In this document: positions 13,201 through 20,655 of the stretch, piece by piece | Layout: every line of letters begins with the position of its first letter | Numbering within the stretch: position 1 is the stretch's first letter | Program-made: the position numbers and the translations under genes | NCBI RefSeq assembly: GCF_000003815.2 | Contig: NC_049981.1 | Coordinates: 1,204,600-1,268,599, forward strand | Direction of reading: 5' to 3' | DNA from: Branchiostoma floridae | Taxonomy: Eukaryota; Chordata; Leptocardii; Amphioxiformes; Branchiostomatidae | Length of the DNA: 64,000 nucleotides | Notes under the pieces: generated by a model | What the model saw: the letters and a program-made list of their open reading frames with translations, nothing else | What the model was told of the DNA's origin: nothing | The model's database searches: none

Positions 13201-16200
13201 TGATAGGGTATCTTGGTTGGGGCTGCACCTATCTTTTGGAAGGGACGTCAAATTGTTTCCCATACCAGAAGGTGCTAAGCACATTAAAGGGGTAGGACTA
13301 GCAACCCCTCCCTGCAAAACTACTCTGCTACTGAAACAGTAGGTACTGTCCTATGTATCACTATACACTTCCTGTGTCACGGAGCTAACGAACGAAGTTC
13401 AGCAGGCTTGTCTTAGATAAAATAAAGAAGCACAATTGAGTCTCTGGTACGTTTGCTTCTGCTTTTATCATAAAGCCTGTAAAACTCTCACTTAACAACA
13501 GCTTGAGGAACTTCCGATTAAAGAGGATGATCTTCTGACATTGCTTCTTAATCGGCAAAACTATAAATAACACGATACTAAACCCTGTCTTCTGTGTTAG
13601 CGATAATGATACTGACATCACCTGATAACCTTTTCAGTACCATGGACAGTGGAAAGGCACAGTAGATAACATGATTATGACGGAGACTTGACAGCGTTAT
13701 ACTTACATCATTGCCCCCGGTAGGCACTTAGCTTGTACAGTACACAATTATTTCTCGTGTCAAGTCTTTACCTTGATGTAGTCGTAGACACATCTGGAGG
13801 CGTACTCGATGTCCAGGTCCAGGAACTCCAGAGTAACGGGCAGCCCCTGGCCATCAATGTTGTACTCACAGGACAGGTACGGGTCGTACGGGGCGGGGTA
13901 CGTGGTCAGCTTGATCTCTCCGCTGGGCCCGGTCAGATCGGGAGGACCACACCCGGGGCTGGCTAAAAGGCGATATTGAAACGTATATTTGTATATATGT
14001 ATGTATATACCACTGTATTTTCTAAGGAGATTAAGTATTAGTGATACCCTTTCGATTCTTTTGGTGAAGTTCAAACTGAATTGTCCCAACTTCATCTCAA
14101 GCAGGTGAGCTATCTACCATCCAAAACACGTGACCACAGCTTCCCCTAAAAACGAGCTATCAAAAATGGAAGTTCTGATGTAATGTCAAGGAAAGCAGCA
14201 AGGGGTCCCGAAGTCTAATTCTTTCCTTTGATAGAAAATGAACTAACCACGTACAGGTTTCGCGACAGTTCATCCCTAGCTTATTGAGCTATGCTGTCAA
14301 ATCACATACGTCGTACATAACGTCACATACAAACACTATAAAACATAAAACCTTCTTGGCGAAGGTAATAAATCGTTGTGTAAGCAGCGGTCACGCGTTA
14401 ATCATGGCTTTCCAGACCGACACGTGTGTTGTGACTGTCGCGAAAAGAAACGCCACCTAGGAGTCTGCTCTGCGCATAACAGGAGTCAGTCGTTTGGACT
14501 CTAGAAGAGACATTCTATGTCTTAGATATGCGCAATCTCTTGCGAAATCTAGCAGATACAGTTCATGGCTCCCATTGCGGCGTGGGGATGTCCACAACAG
14601 AACTTTAAGGAATAATGCCAGCTACACCAGTTTCAAATGTAGGACGTCCCGGTTGAGTAACGGTGCAGCACTCTCCCCTATTGCGTCAGACTCCTCAATG
14701 AAAACTTGTAGTGTTTTTCTAAAGGAATCGGACATGTCAGTGTATAGTAATTAATATGTTGTATATATATATATATATGTACGTATATGTGAAATGATCA
14801 TTGTACAAAATTGCAATTCAGCCGTTAGGCTGCAACAGTTTTTTAATCCTATAAACCATTTCTCTCTCTCTCTCTTAAAACATATTCATATTTTTGTGTG
14901 GATGTTTTGATTATACATGGCGTGAAATAAAAAGTCTGAGACAAACAAGACTAAAAGAAAACAAGGCTCAAACGTTAATGCATATACATGACTCACCTTG
15001 TTGACATTGTTCTCCAGTCCATCCCGGTGAGCAGGTGCACTTGTAACCGGTGATCGTTCTCTCACAGACCCCATGCTGGCAAGACAATTTCATACATTCC
15101 TCCATATCTGTGTTGAAGGAACATTTCTCAACATCAGATTTCAAACAAGAACTTCAAATCTATAAATCAGTAAATGCAGGAAAAGCAGCAAAATGAATTG
15201 CGATTGTAAAACATTTTGGTGCTTTCTAGTCAAGTCAAAGTATTTATGAAGTTTGATAGCCATAATGTATGTACATGTGCAAGACATGTTGTGAATTTCA
15301 ATTTTCTTTTTCTTTAGAATTTGCTACCTGTGGTAAGCAGAGGTGTAAGAGCAATCGGTGTAGGCTTGATGTTGGTATGGCGATCTGTTGACGTTTCTTT
15401 CAGTTCCAGTCCCCATTGGGTAGAAAGCATGTTGGAGTAGGCAACGGTTGAGCTATTCTCCTGGTAGAAGCTAAACCACCACGGAGTGCTTGCGTTCAAA
15501 ATGCTATCCAAAATCGTCATGTTGTCATTAACCCTTGAATCGTAGACATCCTGTAAATACATTATGGTTACAGATGCACGTTCATTCTGTTACTTGATTC
15601 CTTGTTTATTTTGACCTCGTTATCATTATCTTTTGACTATGTTATTTAGTGTTCGTTATTTTGTATTTGTGTCCTTCTTTTTGTCATGTGTAAGAGGAGA
15701 AGACCCAGATAAGCAACTTTGCTTTTTGTCAAATCCTCGTTAAATAAATGTGAATAAAAAAAAATGTTACAGATCTTCGGACACTGTCTTCTCTGCAAAT
15801 GAACCTTCAGCAGACATGGGGCCTTGCCCGAACCCATCTATGCCACACAGCACTATGGAGGAAAGTACCATTTTCCCCTTTTTGATCACTGCCAACATTC
15901 ATTCTACCAAGGTGTAGCCTTAACAGTATTCTGGCACAATTGTACAGTAAGAATTGGTCTTTTAGGGTAATTGCATTATTAAAATGTGACTGGCACCACG
16001 TATACAGAACCTTTATTTGGAGCTTTGATTGTAACACTTGCTAACAAAGAAGCTTACCCCATTTCCAGTTGCAAAGTGAGTTGCGAGGATTGTCGCGGCC
16101 ACCAATGCTATCACCAAGAGACCGCAGCCCAGAGCATGCCAAGGAGCGTTCTTGTAACCAGATTTCACCCAAATCCACAGGTCAATAGCACGCCCTAAGA

Positions 16201-19200
16201 TAGGAAAATATCAATAATGATATCCTTTTTTACAATTATAAATGATACGACATATAGCAATTTGTACAAGAATTCATAATCTTAACCCTCAAACCACCAT
16301 AGCTTTTTTGTTACGTAGATTACCGTATGGGGTCAAAACTGACCCCAAGACGTTTTGTACAAATACAGTTTTTTGTGTGAATCTTTTTATGATTTGTATA
16401 TATGTATAGTTTCATTAATCTATGTGGGACAATCTGACATGATTAGGTGAGAATACTTCTAGCTCATTATCATAATTTATGCAGAAGATCATGAGGACCA
16501 CATTTTGCACCAACGCTTTTCAGAACGGGAAGGAGGTTTTTGATGCCTGTACCAGCTTCAATGCCATATAGCGCCTGAATGGCTTATGCTAGGGCCGCCA
16601 AACTTGGTAACTTTTTAGAAAATGTTGATAGCAAACATTTTCAGTGAACAAAGTATGTTCATCATTTTTCATGTTGCCATGGCAACGGAATTCTGACAGA
16701 CAAATTTATTACGAAATTTTCTAATTTTGTATTAAACATTTAAGTTTTAAGGTTTTCTTGGCAAATAACAGTTGTTTATCACATCTTATGAAATTTAACG
16801 TAAATTTCAGGACTCAATATTCATAATTTATGCTCATTTAATGACGTCATCAGTCAAAATCCAAGATGGCGGCCGATATTACCTAGATGACGTCATAATG
16901 TCGTCATATAACATGATAATGGCACAAAAGTTGCTACAATAATTTTGGCTTACATGTACATCATTCTCTGACAATTTCGTAATCCTACCATAAGTAGTTT
17001 AGGTGTGGGTCGCAAAAGTTTGTTTAAAAAAATGCTGGGGTCAGTTTTGACCCCACTGGACCATGCATAAACTTTCGAGGATAACTTAATCAACAATAAA
17101 CCAATCTCGGTAAAAACGTAGAAGAAGTTATAGGACATATACACAAACAAACTCGTGGAAGGAAATTTGTTTTCGACGAGAAATGATATAATGGCACACA
17201 TTGATATACGCCTGGGGTCAGTTTTGACCCCATACGGTGGTTTGAGGGTTAAGAGGTAGTTGAATGTACTGTCTAGATCTTTGACTTTGTAGGATTTTAA
17301 ATGTCTCAATATCATGTACTAGTGGACATTGTCTTTTTTACTAGCCCCTACTCAAAATGTTGGAATTATCACATGTCAGTGCGTAGCTTATCTACCTGAA
17401 TATAGATCAATCGATCAATTGATACTCTTTATCTAAATTGGTCTGCCATGTCGGCCTTGGCAGCTTCCACAACACGAGGACACAGGCATTGCATAAGTTG
17501 TTACAAAAACAAAAACGACATATATGAATACAATGCATTATACATACATAGTATCATTTGGGACACCGAATAACAACGCGGTACGGCACTCATTCTCTGC
17601 CATTTCTGGATATAAAAGACAAACCCCCGTGAAAAAAAATGAAATGATAAATTCAGAATCACAAATAAATTTAAAAAAAGAACTTGCCGCTGTATCAGAT
17701 TCTACAATATTCATGAATCGCCAATGATTCTGAATATTAAGGTTAAAATGTTTTAACATCTTAGAAGGCTAAAAGTTAGACCTTGAAAAAATGTCGATAT
17801 TTTTGAAATCGCGCCCGACCAACTCCTCTGATAGCACAACAAATCTTCTGTCAAATGTTTCTCCCTATAATATCTAGCTGGGTTTGTCTGGTAGAGACTA
17901 TCATCTTGCCGTCTGAACATCAAACGCAACAGCGATGTGCTGACATATGCATGTACAGCTGCCTATTCGCGGCATACAGGATGTTTTGCGACAGAACTGA
18001 TAGAATTTTATGACATGTTTTCGTCATGCACAAGAAATTGTGTTGTCCCCTGACTGATATATTAACTTTAATATATTAGATAACCAGCAAATTAAGTAGA
18101 TGTGACATATATATAATGATCAAAATAAGACACCCCCAAAGGCTTAAGCGAGCAAAACATTCTGCTACTTTTCATATCCATTGGTATGTTCGTACAGTCG
18201 TACTCCTACTCAACATATACCATACATACTTATTACACCAGACTGATTAGGCTTCACCAATCTAAGTTCTTGGTTTGACGGATTTTGTGGTATATTGCTG
18301 AGTATGGATATGAATATGAAAGTCTAAGGGGAAATCTCGGCCATGATACCCAAAGTTTTAGAAAGTAAAGATAAATCTTCCTCCTAGCCATCTGTTCTCT
18401 TTTCCAGTTGGCTGAATGTTTTTCAAGTATCGCAGAACCAAGAAAATTAATTGATGTGGCCGTATTTACCTATGCCTGTCATAGATAAGGCTAGACCACC
18501 ATAATTTTATGGATGACATACTCTGGACTCCGAGACTGAAGACCCCAAAACTAATGTGCGTAGGCGAATAAAAAGAGAAAAATCCTAAAGCAAAAGATGC
18601 AACTAAACCACTTGTGCAGATGACTAAACATCCAGGCTAGGGCTGGGTACCGGTACAGAAAATTCAGGTCCAGGTCCGGTCCAAAGGATCAGGTCCAGGT
18701 CCGGACCTGAACCTGGACCTGATTCAGTATGACTCATATACCAATGGTCCATTTCACTACCAAGAAATCTGTTTGGTGGGGTATTAGACTTACACTGGCG
18801 TTTTAAAACACTACAACGCTAACTGCACCTGTACGATTGACTGTAAACCTTCAATTACTATAAACTCTACTCTACTTCACTCTTGTCATTTTCTTCCAAC
18901 TGCAAGCGCCAAAACGTGTGAATGCCTGATAAAATGATATGTTAATTTTCTAATCGGTCCAACATCCGGTCCACCTAATTTTTTCAGGTCCGGTTTTTCT
19001 GGACCGGTCCAATAAGAAAAACCGGTTTTGTACCGGTAAGCTGTACCGATACCCAGCCCTAATCCAGGCCATTCTTTCCCAGGCTTGGTTTGTCTTATGT
19101 TCACCTCCTATAATACTGTAAGAAACAAGCGTTACCAGTTCTATCATGTTTATATTGTCATTCTTAAAGAAGGAACAAGGGCGCTTTGGCCCCATGCCGT

Positions 19201-20655
19201 CAGACCGTGTGTCCCCTTACCATGGACAGCATATCCTGGCAAGCTTGAAATTCTGCTTGACCCGGGATGCTATTGTGTAACTTGTGACACAGCTGTTTTT
19301 GACAACAGGCGAAAATCAATACGCGTTTGGATGTCAACCATAAAATTAAACCACAGTGGCCTTACCTACGTGATCTAGTGTATTGCTCAAGTTTGAATAA
19401 AAATTCGACGTACCTTTTACAAAGCTTACATCTTCCGGCTTTTTGTATTTGTAGGGACCCTCGGTATCTGACAACAAAACATAAAAAAGTAGTTTTTATC
19501 TATCAAATTTGTTGAGCAAGTCAAGTTTAGGTCGCAGCGAGTCCGCCGACCTGAGGAAATGGGATATAAGCTGATGTATGGCACTGGTGTGTTTTATCGT
19601 ACAAAATCGCGCATTGGTCGGAAAAACGCGCACAACAAGATTAATGTATAAAAGCGCAACAAAACGATGCCCAGAACAACCATGAGTAATTTTTCTCCAT
19701 AATCATCTTCACATAAACATCGAGACCTCGGGATAATTTTAGCAAATTCTTACCAAAAGCACAAACATAGTAGCGTTTCATCGCACGACAAGTCAACCAA
19801 TTTGAGAGCATTTTTATATAACTGTTACCTTACATGCCGCGCCGTAGACTTCTTCATCTGGCCATGGGATATATATCAAAAGAAGTCTCTCCTTGATAGA
19901 ATCAAGGACGTTGTATGATATACTCAATCAAAGCACATGCAAACGAAAGAGCCTTGTTAACAGCAAATAGACCAATATATAATAAGATATTTTAGGTAAG
20001 GTGGGGTCACACCTGCGTATATATTTAAGTCCGTAAGAGGCGCGCATGGGAGTATTTACCTCCACCAGGCTCCACAGGTCGTTGTAAAAATAATACAAAT
20101 TGGACAAACGTAAACAGGTAACATATCAGAAGAGTTAGCTGGGTCGCTAACCATACTTCTCGGTCAGCTAACTCATCTGGCATGTTATTGTATCTATATT
20201 TGTCCAATTCTTACTATTTTTCCCGCGACCTGTGGAGCCTGGTAGAGACTTAAACGCACCTCAAACGGACTTGATATATACGCATGTGTGACCCCACCTG
20301 TACTGTATAGGTCGGAACGGTTCCAGCTGGAGATGCACATTGTATAGGCAGCTAAAATCAACAAGAAGCCAGAAAAGTACTGCGCGAAATATTGATGCCA
20401 AAAAAAATGCAAAGCGCAGCCGACCCGCGGGAATGTACTTTGCAGCAGGCTTGGATCAGATAAGTTATTACATATGCAACTTGTAACGCGTCAGGTAACT
20501 TTACTGTCATTCTGTGATAACTGAGGTCACTTTAAAAGTGAGAGTTAGTCATAGAGGTGTGACCTACCTGTAGACGTGTCCGTTGGGCAGGAAAAGTTGA
20601 CATGATCCTTCGATTCCTCAGTGCCCTTTTCATCTCGGGGCGTCCTCGTCCCCAT
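692..20655 (-). CDS. Gene A: type II transmembrane mosaic protein (EGF/CUB/mucin/ShK/PAN/trefoil/GON/C-type lectin), 3' end outside window
   Basis: Twenty-eight coding exons were threaded by hand. Each has an AG acceptor and GT donor on the minus strand, and splice phases agree at every junction. Lengths sum to 3880 bases (about 1293 codons) from the ATG at 20655-20653 and end in phase 1 at 692, so more exons lie left of the window. There is no N-terminal signal peptide. A hydrophobic helix sits at about residues 67-88 after a basic, polar N-terminus, which indicates type II topology with the domains outside the cell. Domain order: tail 1-66, TM 67-88, stem 94-167, EGF 168-204, CUB 205-325, Thr/Pro 326-427, ShK 428-466, EGF 467-536 (two), ShK 537-574, linker, ShK 585-622, EGF 623-691 (two), PAN 692-771, trefoil 772-815, GON 816-1023, EGF 1024-1054, C-type lectin 1055-1183, EGF-Ca 1184-1293 (three). 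Ligand binding is inferred from domains. I know no named protein with this order. Confidence 0.85.
1013..1123 (-). CDS. Gene A exon 27: calcium-binding EGF
   Basis: 111 bases, phase 1-1, donor GTGAGT, acceptor CATGCAG. It encodes DINECTRKPCQHGQCVNKDG and the remaining EGF cysteines, and is nearly identical to exons 26 and 28, as expected for a recent tandem copy. It is too short to show up as a long open frame. Confidence 0.9.
1334..1353 (-). pseudogene. Dead remnant of an EGF exon
   Basis: About 20 bases match the donor end of exon 27 (CTTGCGGACAGTTCTGTCCA, plus strand), inside the third, shortened tandem unit. The donor dinucleotide is lost (the plus strand reads AT where AC is needed) and the rest of the exon is deleted, so it cannot be spliced as an EGF. 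Confidence 0.75.
1456..1566 (-). CDS. Gene A exon 26: calcium-binding EGF
   Basis: 111 bases, phase 1-1, acceptor CACATTTAG, donor GTAAGT. It encodes DINECTSTPCQHGQCVNKDS then a C-x-C ... NC ending. It is the most diverged of the three tandem EGFs and the first after the lectin domain; the preceding exon supplies the G of the split Asp codon. Confidence 0.9.
1635..1865. repeat. Intronic direct repeat of about 75 bases, two copies
   Basis: A segment beginning GGCACTCCTAGGATCCTATA and running through AAACGAGG...GCCAAAA appears near 1645-1720 and again near 1783-1860, with few differences and a spacing of about 137 bases. Non-coding, in the intron between the lectin and EGF exons. Confidence 0.7.
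2405..2585 (-). CDS. Gene A exon 25: C-type lectin domain, second half
   Basis: 181 bases, phase 0-1. The reading is GTFMWADGTKLDGFDF, then NWAPNEPN, QNCVHMW, YKWDDDYCYR and a terminal FICQ. EPN plus a WDD (WND-like) motif are the calcium and mannose-type sugar ligands of C-type lectins. Donor GTACGT; the acceptor has a long T tract ending in GCTCAG. With exon 24 it gives a complete four-cysteine domain. Confidence 0.93.
2936..3141 (-). CDS. Gene A exon 24: C-type lectin domain, first half
   Basis: 206 bases, phase 1-0. It reads YTEREGTFYKVF, HQTCEADGGHLAVVNT, NNFIVELI and EDFWIGLSDKY. The TC-EADGGHLA and FWIGL signatures are those of the first half of a C-type lectin fold. Donor GTGAGT, acceptor CCCTTGCAG. 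Confidence 0.93.
3428..4115. repeat. Segmental duplication, copy 1 (carries exon 23)
   Basis: This segment is nearly identical to 9131-9555, exon and intron alike. Between 3428 and 3720 only a few substitutions and a GT-dinucleotide length change separate the copies. Copy 1 has about 260 extra bases (3720-3985) containing a GTCGG-type repeat missing from copy 2. Homology resumes near 3985 (ACTATCTGCATCAG). Confidence 0.9.
3581..3673 (-). CDS. Gene A exon 23: EGF-like
   Basis: 93 bases, phase 1-1. It encodes ECTVQCLNGGTIDRPTC followed by TCSCPPGFSGEKCEG, an EGF-like module. It differs from exon 16 by one base (Pro here, Ser there). The acceptor is a CACACA tract, expanded relative to exon 16. 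Donor GTAAGC. Confidence 0.9.
4090..4173. repeat. Three tandem copies of about 29 bases in an intron
   Basis: The unit GTCTGTGTTGCAATGTCTTA followed by CAGCACAGT repeats three times with small changes. Intron between exons 22 and 23. Confidence 0.75.
4225..4303 (-). CDS. Gene A exon 22: GON domain, part 4
   Basis: 79 bases, phase 0-1. It encodes ARCGGWCGDCRPDGEKIYL. The R-C-G-G-x-C-G-x-C signature is the characteristic C-terminal cysteine cluster of GON domains (GON-1, ADAMTS9, ADAMTS20). It joins in phase to the EGF-like exon 23. Confidence 0.88.
4363..4430. repeat. Tandem duplication of 35 bases
   Basis: The sequence TTTTTCTTGTTGATGATATT followed by TAAAGATCTTG occurs twice in direct succession within the intron between exons 21 and 22. 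Confidence 0.8.
4550..4740 (-). CDS. Gene A exon 21: GON domain, part 3
   Basis: 191 bases, phase 1-0, acceptor ATGACAACAG. It encodes GVAYGHAGDCYSAKQGC, GTFKVNLTGTGLAL and VHWVMGP. AGDCYSA and the F-x-x-N-L-x-G-T-G string match the GON signature. An upstream open frame extends further to 4810, but family length and the phase of exon 20 favour starting at 4740. Confidence 0.88.
5045..5153 (-). CDS. Gene A exon 20: GON domain, part 2
   Basis: 109 bases, phase 0-1, acceptor GTCTTCAG, donor GTAGTT. It encodes GTTKFSKIRIQFHTSRIEVI and DDYTFAQTTG, fitting the F-S-K-I-R ... F-A-x-T-T pattern of GON domains. Confidence 0.85.
5378..5622 (-). CDS. Gene A exon 19: GON domain, part 1
   Basis: 245 bases, phase 1-0, acceptor TCTTGCAG, donor GTAGGT. 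It encodes TSCAEAKSLG, NDGEYILYPF, LRVYCHGMASGTPNEFLTL and CAGPLQ. S-C-x-E, D-G-E-Y and V-Y-C-x-G-M ... E-(F/Y)-L-T-L are the opening signature of the GON domain, otherwise known mainly at the C-terminus of ADAMTS9/20-type metalloproteases. No metalloprotease exons are nearby. Confidence 0.9.
5890..7140. repeat. Palindromic ACGT-rich repeat block 1
   Basis: It is packed with ACGTGACGT, CACGTCACG and TGACGTCA-like words. A tandem unit of about 60 bases (TTAAAACACGTCACGTACTT...) repeats at 6548-6672. An arm at 6698-6738 (TCACGTCCTACTAAATAGTT...) recurs inverted near 6883-6925. A TTAA-flanked MITE interrupts it. Block 2 at 8095-8520 is the same family. The trefoil exon lies between the blocks. 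Confidence 0.75.
5984..6499. mobile_element. TTAA-flanked MITE (about 516 bases)
   Basis: The ends are inverted repeats: TTAAAGGGACATAATGTA at the left and its complement TACATTATGTCCCTTTAA at the right. Each end carries TTAA, the target of piggyBac-type insertion, though the AGGGAC terminus is not the classic piggyBac end. No transposase frame is present. It sits inside the ACGT-rich block, so it inserted later. Confidence 0.75.
7146..7240. repeat. (TA)n followed by (TG)n/TGTC microsatellite
   Basis: An alternating TA run at about 7156-7203 is followed by TG and TGTC repeats to about 7240, in the intron between the trefoil and GON exons. The overlapping short frames are low-complexity translations. 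Confidence 0.9.
7370..7501 (-). CDS. Gene A exon 18: trefoil (P-type) domain
   Basis: 132 bases, phase 1-1. It encodes ARQDCGWPGITAAECQDRGC followed by CWDSSISGVKWCFY. The order of six cysteines with DCG-x-PGIT, RGCCW-D and W-C-F is diagnostic of the trefoil fold. Donor GTGGGA, acceptor ATTATCACAG. Confidence 0.93.
8095..8520. repeat. Palindromic ACGT-rich repeat block 2
   Basis: Same family as block 1: TCACGTCCTACTCAATCGTT, CGCACGTAAGTGTGACGT and TAGCTCCCGTATTTT recur, here in two tandem copies near 8220-8370 and 8370-8500. Non-coding. Confidence 0.75.
8778..9017 (-). CDS. Gene A exon 17: PAN/apple-like domain
   Basis: 240 bases, phase 1-1, in one exon. It encodes ETCGLSAFRHVPRTDCSGSD, TLQGCAEACCADSTCLSFQY, NNGCYVKSRLCS and a final MYDRIS. 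The CA-x-x-C ... C-x-S-F ... C-x-x-K ... Y layout is that of PAN/apple domains, which bind proteins or carbohydrates. Confidence 0.85.
9131..9555. repeat. Segmental duplication, copy 2 (carries exon 16)
   Basis: Near-identical to 3428-4115 but lacking the 260-base insert. The similarity includes intron sequence, so the duplication (or gene conversion) is recent. Confidence 0.9.
9284..9376 (-). CDS. Gene A exon 16: EGF-like
   Basis: 93 bases, phase 1-1. It encodes ECTVQCLNGGTIDRSTC and TCSCPPGFSGEKCEG, identical to exon 23 except Ser for Pro. Donor GTAAGC, acceptor TTTCCTGAACAG. Confidence 0.9.
9748..9861 (-). CDS. Gene A exon 15: EGF-like, eight-cysteine type
   Basis: 114 bases, phase 1-1. 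It reads CGKTCANGGTVAGNP, HTCDCNCVGLWSGDLCDG. It pairs with exon 10 (same C-D-C-N-C-V-G core), so the two belong to a duplicated module. Acceptor TGTATTCAG, donor GTAGGA. Confidence 0.88.
9999..10112 (-). CDS. Gene A exon 14: ShK domain 3
   Basis: 114 bases, phase 1-1. It reads CQNKSPLCGANPGWPTTESC and DYVRENCPQFCGLC: six cysteines ending C-P-x-F-C-G-x-C, the ShKT pattern. Acceptor TATTCTAG, donor GTAAGT. In animals these occur as extracellular protein modules; nothing suggests a free toxin here. Confidence 0.92.
10484..10513 (-). CDS. Gene A exon 13: 30-base linker micro-exon
   Basis: Ten residues, LAPTPAPTG with a split first codon, between two ShK exons. Acceptor CTTTCTAG, donor GTAGGA. 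Phase 1-1 keeps the frame whether included or skipped. The composition suggests a small O-glycosylated spacer. Confidence 0.75.
10633..10746 (-). CDS. Gene A exon 12: ShK domain 2
   Basis: 114 bases, phase 1-1. It reads PCGDSSHLCRANPGWPSVDS, VHDYVRDNCHAMCGVC, with all six ShK cysteines. Acceptor TTCCCTGCAG, donor GTACGT. Confidence 0.92.
10916..11008 (-). CDS. Gene A exon 11: EGF-like
   Basis: 93 bases, phase 1-1. It reads CNLQCLNGGVLDQSTC, LCAAGFDGETC. Same length and cysteine pattern as exons 16 and 23, but clearly diverged. Acceptor TTTTTCAG, donor GTAAAT. Confidence 0.88.
11485..11601 (-). CDS. Gene A exon 10: EGF-like, eight-cysteine type
   Basis: 117 bases, phase 1-1. It reads CDNRPCYNGGHRGGNP, NTCDCNCVGHWSGPTC. 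It is the counterpart of exon 15. Acceptor CATTTCAG, donor GTAGGA. Confidence 0.88.
11786..11902 (-). CDS. Gene A exon 9: ShK domain 1
   Basis: 117 bases, phase 1-1. It reads NCQNLSPLCGANPGWPSF, STDYVRDNCPQFCGLC, a complete six-cysteine ShK module very close to domain 3. Acceptor TTCCATAG, donor GTAAGT. Confidence 0.92.
12190..12495 (-). CDS. Gene A exon 8: Thr/Pro-rich mucin-like repeat
   Basis: 306 bases, phase 1-1, 102 residues. The core is a 10-residue repeat, TTTTPRPTTQ (30 bases), in about six copies, flanked by TTTTPKPTTTPQP and ATITTTTPAPVSTYG. High Thr/Pro predicts dense O-glycosylation and a stiff spacer between CUB and the ShK/EGF array. The 30-base DNA repeat is a coding minisatellite and may vary in copy number. 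Acceptor TTCAAAACAG, donor GTGAGC. Confidence 0.88.
12895..13066 (-). CDS. Gene A exon 7: CUB domain, second half
   Basis: 172 bases, phase 0-1. It reads VYDGTSQSDAMLGNICGT, SSGDKLFLVFKSDDSTNGRG and YRIRYSVV. The V-Y-D-G, G-x-x-C-G, F-x-S-D and GF/GY-x-x-x-Y elements are CUB hallmarks. Acceptor GTTTCCAG, donor GTAGAT. Confidence 0.93.
13772..13962 (-). CDS. Gene A exon 6: CUB domain, first half
   Basis: 191 bases, phase 1-0. It reads CGPPDLTGPSGEIKLTTYP, YLSCEYNIDGQ, VTLEFLDLDIEYASRCVYDY, the first half of a CUB fold. Acceptor CCTTTTAG, donor GTAAAG. Confidence 0.93.
14101..14380. mobile_element. Fragment of an interspersed repeat ending in a CCTTCTTGGCGAAGG hairpin
   Basis: AGCTATCTACCATCCAAAA, GAAGTTCTG, GGGGTCCCGAAGTCTAAT and the terminal CCTTCTTGGCGAAGG (14351-14365) are shared with 49680-49985 in gene B. 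The terminal word is a 5-base stem with a 5-base loop. Intron between the EGF and CUB exons. Confidence 0.65.
14997..15107 (-). CDS. Gene A exon 5: EGF domain
   Basis: 111 bases, phase 1-1. It reads DMEECMKLSCQHGVCERTIT and GYKCTCSPGWTGEQC. It resembles the C-terminal tandem EGFs but lacks a full calcium-binding consensus (DMEEC). Acceptor TTCAACACAG, donor GTGAGT. It is the most membrane-proximal EGF. Confidence 0.9.
15328..15550 (-). CDS. Gene A exon 4: extracellular stem
   Basis: 223 bases, phase 0-1, 74 residues and no cysteine. It reads DVYDSRVNDNMTILDSIL, WWFSFYQENSS, WGLELKET, TPIALTPLLTTG. Three N-glycosylation sequons are visible (NMT, NAS, NSS). I recognise no named domain. A SEA-like or stalk segment is possible but unsupported. 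Acceptor GTATTTACAG, donor GTAGCA. Confidence 0.78.
16058..16194 (-). CDS. Gene A exon 3: transmembrane anchor
   Basis: 137 bases, phase 1-0. It reads RAIDLWIWVKSGYKNAPW followed by a hydrophobic run HALGCGLLVIALVAATILA. Basic residues lie before the helix and no signal peptide is upstream, supporting a type II (N-in) orientation. Acceptor CTATCTTAG, donor GTAAGC. Confidence 0.85.
16286..17248. mobile_element. Non-autonomous piggyBac-like element (963 bases)
   Basis: It is flanked by TTAA on both sides (16282-16285 and 17249-17252). The ends are inverted repeats: CCCTCAAACCACC ... GGTGGTTTGAGGG. Next to each end is a TGGGGTCAAAACTGACCCC-type palindrome. TTAA targets plus CCC termini are piggyBac traits. 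I see no transposase frame. It lies in the intron between exons 2 and 3. Confidence 0.85.
18638..19061. mobile_element. hAT-type MITE with 8-base target duplication
   Basis: The terminal inverted repeats are TAGGGCTGGGTACCGGTAC and GTACCGATACCCAGCCCTA. The flanks are an exact 8-base duplication ATCCAGGC (18630-18637 and 19062-19069), the size typical of hAT elements. The interior has inverted GGTCCAGGTCCGGACC-like runs. No coding capacity. Intron between exons 2 and 3. Confidence 0.9.
19414..19467 (-). CDS. Gene A exon 2: cytoplasmic tail
   Basis: 54 bases, phase 1-1. It reads TEGPYKYKKPEDVSFVK, hydrophilic and Lys-rich, with two Tyr residues but no ITAM or other signalling motif that I can recognise. 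Acceptor GTTGTCAG, donor GTACGT. Confidence 0.75.
19999..20299. mobile_element. Foldback MITE, copy A
   Basis: The ends are inverted, GGTGGGGTCACACCTGCGTA and TACGCATGTGTGACCCCACC, and the interior is itself an imperfect hairpin (AGTTAGCTGGGTCGCTAACC / GGTCAGCTAACT). Copy B at 47918-48226 is closely similar. Intron between exons 1 and 2. Confidence 0.85.
20568..20655 (-). CDS. Gene A exon 1: start codon and cytoplasmic N-terminus
   Basis: The ATG at 20655-20653 opens MGTRTPRDEKGTEESKDHVN, FSCPTDTST; 88 bases, ending phase 1 at donor GTAGGT, which joins exactly to exon 2. It is charged and hydrophilic, with no signal peptide. The AAAG before ATGG is an acceptable context. A further upstream 5' UTR exon is possible but I cannot place the transcription start. 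Confidence 0.8.
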
